NCBI GenBank assembly: GCA_023384575.1 | Contig: JAHDVP010000051.1 | Location: forward strand, 1 to 36,175 | Length of the DNA: 36,175 nucleotides | Reading direction: 5' to 3' | Origin: Acidobacteriota bacterium | GTDB lineage: Bacteria > Acidobacteriota > Vicinamibacteria > Vicinamibacterales > JAFNAJ01 | Part shown: positions 30,573-36,175 of the stretch, in pieces | Layout: the number at the start of each line of letters is the position of its first letter | Numbering within the stretch: position 1 is the stretch's first letter | The notes under the pieces: generated by a model | The model's database searches: none | What the model saw: only the letters and a program-made list of their open reading frames with translations | Told to the model about the DNA's origin: nothing | Position numbers and translations under genes: made by a program

Positions 30573-31823
30573 TCAGACCTTCTCGAGAAACGCCATCACC
30601 GACGTGAACACGGTGTCGCGGTCCTTCACGGCCATGTGCGGCGTCTGGTAGCGGTTCTGCCAGAGGTCGACCGGCACGACGTCGTACCGCGCGTGCACGC
30701 GTTCATCGACGGGCTGCACGAGCCGCAGGCGCGGGCGGTCGAGGATGGCGCGCACCTCGTCGGGCTGGAAGGCCTCGTGGTGCGGCGGGCCCGACAGGCA
30801 GTACTCGGTCGCGACGGCCACGATGCCCCCCGGGCGCAGCACGCGCGCCATCTCGTCCATCGCCTGCCAGGCGGCCTCGACCCCGCCGAAGTGCTCGATC
30901 GACGACAACGAGTAGGCGATGTCGAACGTTCCGTCGCGAAAGGCGAGCCGCCGGCCGTCCATCTTGAGGAACACGAGCCGCTCGGCGGGGTACGGAAAGG
31001 GCGCGTAGTCTTCCGGCCGCGCGATGACGTGGGCATCGCCCTCCATCGCCCCGCTCGATTGCCACTCGCCCTCGTACATGTCCGTGGCGACGACGCGCGC
31101 CACGCGGTTCGCCAGCCAGTAGAGCGGCTTCTCGTGACCCGCGCCCACGCTCACCACCGTCGCGTCGGGCCGCAGCATCCCCAGGCGCTCGAGGCCGAAG
31201 AGCATCTGCGTGAACTCGTACGTCTTGCGGTGCATCGAGATCTTGTCGGCCGGCTCGCCGAGCGACCGCAGGATCTTCATCCAGTCGGGGTTGTCCCACT
31301 TGGCCGGATTGGCCAGCTCGCAGAGCTGGATGTCGCGCGGGATGGCGCCGGCCTGCGGGCAGATGCGCGTGAAGCGCTCGTCGAACTCGTCCGACCGCAA
31401 CAGCGCGCGCAGGACGTCGGCACGCGCCCCACCGTCGGCCAGACGCGAGACGTAGTAGTCGCGCCCGCCTTCGTCGGCCTCGCGTCCCAGCACCACGAGG
31501 TAACACCGCTCGACGAACGCGCGGGCATCGCCGAGCCCCGAAAGCCCCGCCTCGAGGCTGCGCTCGTCGCGACCGCCGGTGCCGCCTTCGCGCCGCGCCT
31601 CGTGCAGCAGGCGGAACTCCGGCGACGAGATGAGTCGAGTGACCAGGACCTCGGCTGACTGTCCCGACCCGATCGCCCGCGATGCCTCGCGGGCCTCCGC
31701 CTCGCCCGGGGCGCGCGACAGCAACAGCCAGAACAGCGCGCCGACCACCTCGGGCGCGTTCTCCGGCGGCGCCGTCGCCGCACGCGGCCCCAGCAGGCGC
31801 TTCAGAAACCCGTCGGCAGGCAT
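30573..31823 (-). CDS. DUF4214 plus class I methyltransferase fusion
   Basis: This 416-residue protein has two DUF4214-like units in the first 150 residues: VVGALFWLLLSRAPGEAEAR...LISSPEF, then FVERCYLVVLGREADEGGRDYYVSRLADGG...LLRSDEF. An S-adenosylmethionine methyltransferase domain follows, with VVSVGAGHEKPLYWLA as the SAM loop, then VVATDMYEGEW, GTFDIAYSLSSIEHFGG and MARVLRPGGIVAVATEY. DUF4214 is usually found with glycosyltransferases and methyltransferases that make or decorate surface polysaccharides. I therefore infer modification of a glycan or a sugar nucleotide. Start ATG 31823 has no strong ribosome binding site. It follows the epimerase gene by 28 bases on the same strand. Confidence 0.82.
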   Translation of the reverse strand: MPADGFLKRLLGPRAATAPPENAPEVVGALFWLLLSRAPGEAEAREASRAIGSGQSAEVLVTRLISSPEFRLLHEARREGGTGGRDERSLEAGLSGLGDARAFVERCYLVVLGREADEGGRDYYVSRLADGGARADVLRALLRSDEFDERFTRICPQAGAIPRDIQLCELANPAKWDNPDWMKILRSLGEPADKISMHRKTYEFTQMLFGLERLGMLRPDATVVSVGAGHEKPLYWLANRVARVVATDMYEGEWQSSGAMEGDAHVIARPEDYAPFPYPAERLVFLKMDGRRLAFRDGTFDIAYSLSSIEHFGGVEAAWQAMDEMARVLRPGGIVAVATEYCLSGPPHHEAFQPDEVRAILDRPRLRLVQPVDERVHARYDVVPVDLWQNRYQTPHMAVKDRDTVFTSVMAFLEKV

Positions 31824-31851
31824 GGTGTCGGACCGCGTCCTCGGCGGCGGG

Positions 31852-32757
31852 TCAGTTCCCCTGGTCGCGGCCGCTGCGCCACTCCTCGAACAGGCGGGCC
31901 ATGCTCCGGGCCGCCGAACCGAGTGACGGCGCCCAGCCGAGCGCCCTGGCCCTGGGCCCGCGCACGATCTGATCGAGGGCCAGCGCATCCGCGTACGGAC
32001 CCAGCTTCGTCTGTGCCTCGGCGAGCGGCATGTAGCGCACGTCGGGTTTCGACGGGGCGTGCCGGGCGATGGCCTGCACGAGGTCGTTCACCGTCAGGTC
32101 GGCCTCGTCGTTGGCGTGGAAGATGCCGCTTGCGTCGGGCCGCACCACGAGGCGAGCGTACAGCTCGGCGAGATCGCGGTCGTAGACGAGCGGCCAGTGG
32201 TTCTCACCCGTGCCGATGACGCGCATCAACCCGTTGTCGGCGTCCTTCAGCAGGTCGCCCACGATTCCACGGGCCCCGCCATAGACGACGCCCGGTCTGA
32301 CGACGATGGTCCGCAGCGGTCCGGTCGCCGCCGAGAGCACCCGCTGCTCGACGGCCGGCCGGAACGCCACGAGCGGCGTCGGGTTCACGGGGGCGTCCTC
32401 GTCGGCCGGTTCGCGCGTGTTGCCGAGCACCCACACCCCGGAGGTGTAGACCACGGCCTGGGCATCGCCGTCGATCGCCGCCGCCAGCAACGTGTCGACC
32501 ACGGCCCGATCCACGTCCGCCCCGCGGGCCGACGCCTCGAACGCGGTGTGGACGTAGGCCTCGAACGCGGCGGCCGCGGGCGCCCAGGCCGCCGTGTCGC
32601 CGAGATCGGCCGTGACCGTCTTCGCGCCGCGCGCCGCTGCCCGGGCCGCGCTCGCCGCCCCGCGCACGAGCGCGGTCACGTCGTGACCCGCACGCACGAG
32701 CGCGTCGGTCACCGCCGACCCGATGTACCCCGTGGCTCCAGTGATGAAGATCCGCAT
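31852..32757 (-). CDS. NAD-dependent epimerase/dehydratase family protein
   Basis: This 301-residue extended-SDR type protein has MRIFITGATGYIGSAVTDALVRAGH with the G-x-x-G-x-x-G cofactor motif. The TADLGD motif follows, and the active-site block is AVVYTSGVWVLGN. RTIVVRPGVVYGGARGIVGDLL and WPLVYDRDLAELYARLV are the C-terminal family blocks. The canonical catalytic Y-x-x-x-K is not evident in the usual place, so it may be an NmrA-like sensor or a reductase with shifted residues rather than a sugar epimerase. The ATG at 32757 opens with the family start, and TAGAAT lies at 32808-32813 about 50 bases upstream. Its neighbour is the DUF4214-methyltransferase, perhaps in one surface-sugar operon. 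Confidence 0.8.
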   Translation of the reverse strand: MRIFITGATGYIGSAVTDALVRAGHDVTALVRGAASAARAAARGAKTVTADLGDTAAWAPAAAAFEAYVHTAFEASARGADVDRAVVDTLLAAAIDGDAQAVVYTSGVWVLGNTREPADEDAPVNPTPLVAFRPAVEQRVLSAATGPLRTIVVRPGVVYGGARGIVGDLLKDADNGLMRVIGTGENHWPLVYDRDLAELYARLVVRPDASGIFHANDEADLTVNDLVQAIARHAPSKPDVRYMPLAEAQTKLGPYADALALDQIVRGPRARALGWAPSLGSAARSMARLFEEWRSGRDQGN

Positions 32758-32949
32758 GATGTTGACCGAGATCGCGCTCGACGCGAGGCGCCCCGGCGCG
32801 GGTCCCTATTCTACGGGAAAGGCTACCACCGACGCGAACCTTCACCTCGACAGGCGCACAACCTCCAGCGGCTCATGCAGTAGCGGCCGTCGAGCGCCGT
32901 CGCAGCCGCCGACCTCCCCCCGCGCCACCCGCGTATCATGGAAGACAGG

Positions 32950-35529
32950 ATGCCCCGCGAAACGCTGCTCGATTTCTTCGCTGACCTGTCATCGGCCGAG
33001 GGCGAGTTCCTCATCTACGACGACGGATACCGCACCTGGCACTACAGCTACGCCGAGGTGGCCGCCGCGGCGCGGCGGGCGGCGGCCCGCCTCGCCAGCG
33101 CCGGGCTCGCCAAGGGCGACAAGGCCGTCATCTGGGGCGAGAACCGTCCGGAGTGGATCGCGGCCTTCTGGGGCTGCCTCCTGCGCGGCGTCGTCGTCGT
33201 GCCGATCGACTACCGCGCGTCGGCCGAGTTCCTGCTCCGCGTGCGCGCCATCGTCGACGCGCGCCTGCTGTTTGTCGGTCACGAGGTCGAGCTCCCCGAC
33301 CTGCCCGACGGCACCGTCTGCTGGCCCCTCGGCCACCTGCTCGCCCACGACGCCGCGAGCGCGGAGGCCGCAGTGGACGCTCCCGCGCCGGTCGACCTCG
33401 TCAAAGACGACGTCGCCGAGATCATCTTCACGTCGGGGGCCACCGCCGAACCGAAGGGCGTCGTCATCACCCACCGGAACATCCTCGCGAACATCGTGCC
33501 CATCGAGCGGGAGATCGCGAAGTACCGGAAGTACGGCCGGCCGTTCTTCCCGATCCGCTTCCTGAACCTGCTGCCGCTCAGCCACATGTTCGGGCAGGCG
33601 ATGGCCACGTTCGTGCCACCGATGCTGCCGGGCGTCGTCGTCTTCATGCGCGGGCTGGCGCCGCAGGAGATCGTCCGGCAGATCCGCACGCGGCGCATCT
33701 CGGTGATGGTGTCGGTGCCCAAGATGCTCGACGTGCTGCGCGAGTACCTCGCCAGGGCGTTCCCGGAAACGGCGTCGGCACCCGAGGCGAAGATGCACTG
33801 GACGCGGCGCTGGTGGCGGTATCGTCGCGTGCACCGCGCCCTCGGCTGGAAGTTCTGGAGCTTCGTCGTCGGCGCGGCGCCCCTCGACCCGGAACTCGAG
33901 GCATTCATGGGGCGCCTCGGCTTCCTGGTGATCCAGGGCTACGGCCTCACCGAGACCGCCCCGATCGTGACGCTCAACCATCCCTTCTCGGCCCGTCGCG
34001 GGTCGGTGGGCAAGCCCATTCACGGCGTGGAGGTGAAGATCGCGCCCGATGGCGAAATCCTCGTCCGCGGCGACAACGTCACCACCGGTTACTACGGCGC
34101 GGCGGCGGCGTCCACTGCCGCCTTCGAGGACGGGTGGCTGCGCACCGGGGACGTCGGGGGCATCGACGAGGCAGGCCGGCTCTACATCCGCGGCCGGAAG
34201 AAGGAGATGATCGTCACGCCCGAGGGGCTCAACGTGTTCCCCGAAGACGTCGAACGGGTGCTCGAAACGATCGCGGGCGTGCGGGAGTCGGCCGTCGTCG
34301 GACGCCAGTGGGGCGGCGAGGAGCGCGTGCACGCGGTGCTGGTGGTCGACGAGGGCACCGATGCCGACGCGGTCGTGCGGGCGGCCAACGAGCGTCTCGG
34401 CGATCACCAGCGGGTCAGGAGCGTCTCGGTGTGGCCGGGCGAGCACCTGCCGCGGACCGAGGGCACGCGGAAGCTGAAGCGGCGCGAGGTCAAGGCGTGG
34501 GTGGAGACCGGCGGGCAGGAAGTCCCGTCGGCCCGCGGCGAAGGAGAGACGGTCGAAGCGGTGGTGGGTCGCTTCGCGCACGGCCGGGCCCGCATTGGAC
34601 GCGACACCACGATCGAGGAGCTCGGCCTCAGCTCGCTCGAGCGCGTCGAGGTGCTGATGGCCCTCGAGGAGCAGTTCGCGGTCACGGTGGACGAAGCCGC
34701 CTTCGCCGCCGCACGCACGGTGGGCGACCTGTACGCCCTCGTCCGCGCGGACGCGCCGGTGGCGGCCGGCCCGGGCGAGATCCGGCCCGTCGGCCTTCCG
34801 CCCGAGCCGGTCGACTTCCCCGCCTGGAACCGCGCCTGGCTCGCCCGCGTGGTCCGGCGCGCGAGCCTGCCGACCTGGATCCTGCCGATCATGCGGATGT
34901 TCGTGTGGCTCGACGTCCGCGGGCACGAACAACTGCCGGCGCCGGGCGAGCCGGTGATCTTCGCCGCCAACCACCAGAGCCACCTCGACACGCCGGCGAT
35001 CCTGGCCGCCCTTCCGGCGCGGTGGCGATATCGCGTGGCCGTCGCGATGGCGAAGGAGTTCTTCAAGGCGCACTTCTTCCCCGACCAGCACGGCCGGCGC
35101 GCGTGGCTCACCAACAGCCTGAACTACTACCTCGCGGCGCTGTTCTTCAACGCCTTCCCCCTCCCGCAACGCGAAGCCGGGACGCGGCAGACGCTGCGGT
35201 ACGTCGGGGCGCTGGCGAGCGAGGGGTACTCGGTGCTGCTCTTCCCCGAGGGCAAGCGCACCGAGCGCGGCGAGATCGGCCCGTTCCGGGCGGGTGTCGG
35301 GATGATGGGGGCCCGCCTCGGCCTCCCCGTGGTGCCGGTGCGGATCGAGGGGCTCGATCGGGTGCTGCACCAGTCGTGGCGAATGGCCAGGCCAGGCCCC
35401 GCCAGGGTGACCTTCGGCGCGCCGCTGACGCTCACGGGCGACGACTATCAGGCCCTCGCCCGAGAGGTGGAGGCGGCGGTGCGAGCGCTCGCGGCGGAGG
35501 GCGACGGCGATGCGGTCCGGCAAGGGTAG
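32950..35529 (+). CDS. Three-domain acyl-activating enzyme: AMP-binding ligase, carrier protein, PlsC-type acyltransferase
   Basis: This 859-residue fusion has three parts. Residues 1-510 are an acyl-AMP/CoA ligase: the P-loop is FTSGATAEPKGVVITH near 161, with GYGLTETAPI near 329, DGWLRTGDVG, and the C-terminal lysine region TEGTRKLKRREV. About 530-600 is an acyl carrier domain with LGLSSLERVEVLMALEEQF, whose Ser562 is the phosphopantetheine site. About 630-859 is a lysophospholipid-type acyltransferase, with H-x4-D in AANHQSHLDTPAIL near 674 and LFPEGKRTERGEIGPF near 765. The plan recalls Aas (2-acylglycerophosphoethanolamine acyltransferase/acyl-ACP synthetase) but with the carrier inside and the acyltransferase last. 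Likely job: activate free fatty acid and pass it to a glycerolipid. ATG 32950 is preferred to 32938, which overlaps a TATCAT box. Confidence 0.88.
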   Translation: MPRETLLDFFADLSSAEGEFLIYDDGYRTWHYSYAEVAAAARRAAARLASAGLAKGDKAVIWGENRPEWIAAFWGCLLRGVVVVPIDYRASAEFLLRVRAIVDARLLFVGHEVELPDLPDGTVCWPLGHLLAHDAASAEAAVDAPAPVDLVKDDVAEIIFTSGATAEPKGVVITHRNILANIVPIEREIAKYRKYGRPFFPIRFLNLLPLSHMFGQAMATFVPPMLPGVVVFMRGLAPQEIVRQIRTRRISVMVSVPKMLDVLREYLARAFPETASAPEAKMHWTRRWWRYRRVHRALGWKFWSFVVGAAPLDPELEAFMGRLGFLVIQGYGLTETAPIVTLNHPFSARRGSVGKPIHGVEVKIAPDGEILVRGDNVTTGYYGAAAASTAAFEDGWLRTGDVGGIDEAGRLYIRGRKKEMIVTPEGLNVFPEDVERVLETIAGVRESAVVGRQWGGEERVHAVLVVDEGTDADAVVRAANERLGDHQRVRSVSVWPGEHLPRTEGTRKLKRREVKAWVETGGQEVPSARGEGETVEAVVGRFAHGRARIGRDTTIEELGLSSLERVEVLMALEEQFAVTVDEAAFAAARTVGDLYALVRADAPVAAGPGEIRPVGLPPEPVDFPAWNRAWLARVVRRASLPTWILPIMRMFVWLDVRGHEQLPAPGEPVIFAANHQSHLDTPAILAALPARWRYRVAVAMAKEFFKAHFFPDQHGRRAWLTNSLNYYLAALFFNAFPLPQREAGTRQTLRYVGALASEGYSVLLFPEGKRTERGEIGPFRAGVGMMGARLGLPVVPVRIEGLDRVLHQSWRMARPGPARVTFGAPLTLTGDDYQALAREVEAAVRALAAEGDGDAVRQG

Positions 35530-35629
35530 GGCCCGCGCCGGGTGGTCACAGGGCGGCGCGGGGCGGTTTGCAACGACCGTGCCCGTATGGCACACTCTCA
35601 GGTCGGAGTGAACGAGAAGGCGAGGGTGA

Positions 35630-35848
35630 TTGAGTAAGGACGATCTGATCGACGTTCAGGGCACGGTCGTCGCCGTGCACAGCGGGGGCCTGTATCGCGT
35701 GGAGTGCGATGCCGGCCAGGAGGTGCTCGCGCAGTTGAGCGGCCGGATGCGCCGCTTCCGCATCAAGGTGGTGCCGGGGGACCGGGTGACCGTCGGGGTC
35801 TCGCCCTACGACCCGAAGCGCGGCATCATCACCTTCCGGGCGCGCTGA
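35630..35848 (+). CDS. infA: Translation initiation factor IF-1
   Basis: This 72-residue OB-fold protein is full length and reads (M)SKDDLIDVQGTVVAVHSGGL, then YRVECDAGQEVLAQLSGRMRRFRIKVVPGDRVTVGVSPYDPKRGIITFRAR. It matches IF-1, which binds the ribosomal A site during initiation. Differences from the norm are GGLYRVECDAGQEV in place of the usual N/A-T-F-R-V-x-L-E-N-G, RFRIKV in place of HIRKNYIRI, and VSPYDPKRGIITFRAR, where the DLSRGRITYR ending is common. The start is TTG at 35630 with GAGGGTGAT directly before it, which is odd for an essential factor. It stands alone rather than in the ribosomal-protein operon, so it may be a second copy. Confidence 0.9.
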   Translation: MSKDDLIDVQGTVVAVHSGGLYRVECDAGQEVLAQLSGRMRRFRIKVVPGDRVTVGVSPYDPKRGIITFRAR

Positions 35849-35921
35849 CGCCCACGCGGCCGGATGCCCGCCGACCCGGGCCACCGGGCGCGCGGCGTCA
35901 TCGCCCCACGCGGACCAGAGG

Positions 35922-36170
35922 ATGCTGGACGATCCACGCCAAGACCCCCCGAGCGGCGCGCCCGAAGCGGACCCGCCGCGTTCGCCGGCCTGGACGCGGT
36001 TCTATTCGTGCCGCTGGCACCGGCCCGCCGACGAGGGTGTGCCGCCTCACTGCTCGCACCGCGACGTGCTGCCGATGACCGGCCAGAACGGATTCGACGC
36101 CGAGTCGTGGTGCGACGACTGCGGCTTCTACAAGCTGCGCCGCACCCCGCGCAAACCCACGTACCGCTAG
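35922..36170 (+). CDS. Small Cys/His protein, putative zinc-binding, conserved hypothetical
   Basis: This 82-residue protein has a Pro/Asp-rich N-terminus and a core with spaced cysteines and histidines. These are FYSCRWHRP, PPHCSHRDVLPMTGQNGFD, then ESWCDDCGFYKLRRTPRKP. The four-Cys arrangement with neighbouring His residues suggests a small zinc-binding fold. It lies downstream of infA on the same strand with about 70 bases between. I do not know a named family. The stop at 36168-36170 is in the window, so the gene is complete. Confidence 0.6.
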   Translation: MLDDPRQDPPSGAPEADPPRSPAWTRFYSCRWHRPADEGVPPHCSHRDVLPMTGQNGFDAESWCDDCGFYKLRRTPRKPTYR

Positions 36171-36175
36171 TCCCC

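Noticed and set aside
32989-35595. 868-codon open frame on the minus strand, antisense to the acyl-ligase fusion
   Set aside because: Rich in Arg/His/Asp with no family signature; it is the mirror of GC-rich codons of a clear gene on the plus strand.

Overview
The window is about 36 kb of very GC-rich DNA with genes packed on both strands. The host looks like a free-living, Gram-negative, outer-membrane-bearing bacterium, most likely an Acidobacteriota of the Vicinamibacteria type. This assignment is inference from gene content and style: an RHS-core mini-protein, DUF433/DUF5615 toxin-antitoxin genes, DUF1302/DUF1329 proteins, a PD40 propeller, TonB-C proteins, many short GC-rich repeats, and several genes whose -10 box sits 6-8 nt before the start codon. 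No rRNA, tRNA or CRISPR array was seen.

Region 1 (1-7.0 kb) is an accessory, partly decayed stretch. It holds an RHS-core gene broken by a 50-bp palindromic repeat and two modules of a small W/D-rich protein plus a nucleotidyltransferase (1024-1743 and 5754-6453). It also has an orphan VapB-like antitoxin too short to be noticed easily (3417-3566), an intact DUF433/DUF5615 pair (3595-4155) and an ATPase/DUF4143 gene that lost its whole middle (6689-6994). A secreted hypothetical protein and a secreted PhoD-type phosphatase sit among them.

Region 2 (7.0-19.3 kb) is mostly housekeeping. It has a secreted protein with two TonB-C domains, a sodium:solute symporter and a YyaL-like protein. A forward operon follows, with an fRMsr-like GAF protein, an NAD-type isocitrate dehydrogenase, a PlsB-like acyltransferase and a proline dehydrogenase. 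An M20 peptidase/PD40 propeller pair on the minus strand and an SDR/CCA-adding-enzyme pair on the plus strand complete the region.

Region 3 (19.3-30.6 kb) is about envelope and export. It has an SGNH-hydrolase lipoprotein with a slippage-prone C10 tract, a small beta-barrel protein, and the four-gene cluster DUF1302 - DUF1329 - YCF48-like propeller - RND/MMPL permease, which probably moves a hydrophobic compound across the envelope. A secreted M14 carboxypeptidase is divergent to that cluster.

Region 4 (30.6-36.2 kb) has a DUF4214-methyltransferase, an NAD-dependent epimerase, a three-domain acyl-activating enzyme/ACP/acyltransferase fusion, translation initiation factor IF-1 and a small Cys/His protein.

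The observations that most deserve a second look are the decayed toxin-antitoxin-like island with its repeated NTase modules, the 50-bp repeat insertion, the inverted repeats in front of the ATPase remnant, the series of leaderless-type promoters, and the hairpin that covers the ribosome binding site of the gene at 20705.
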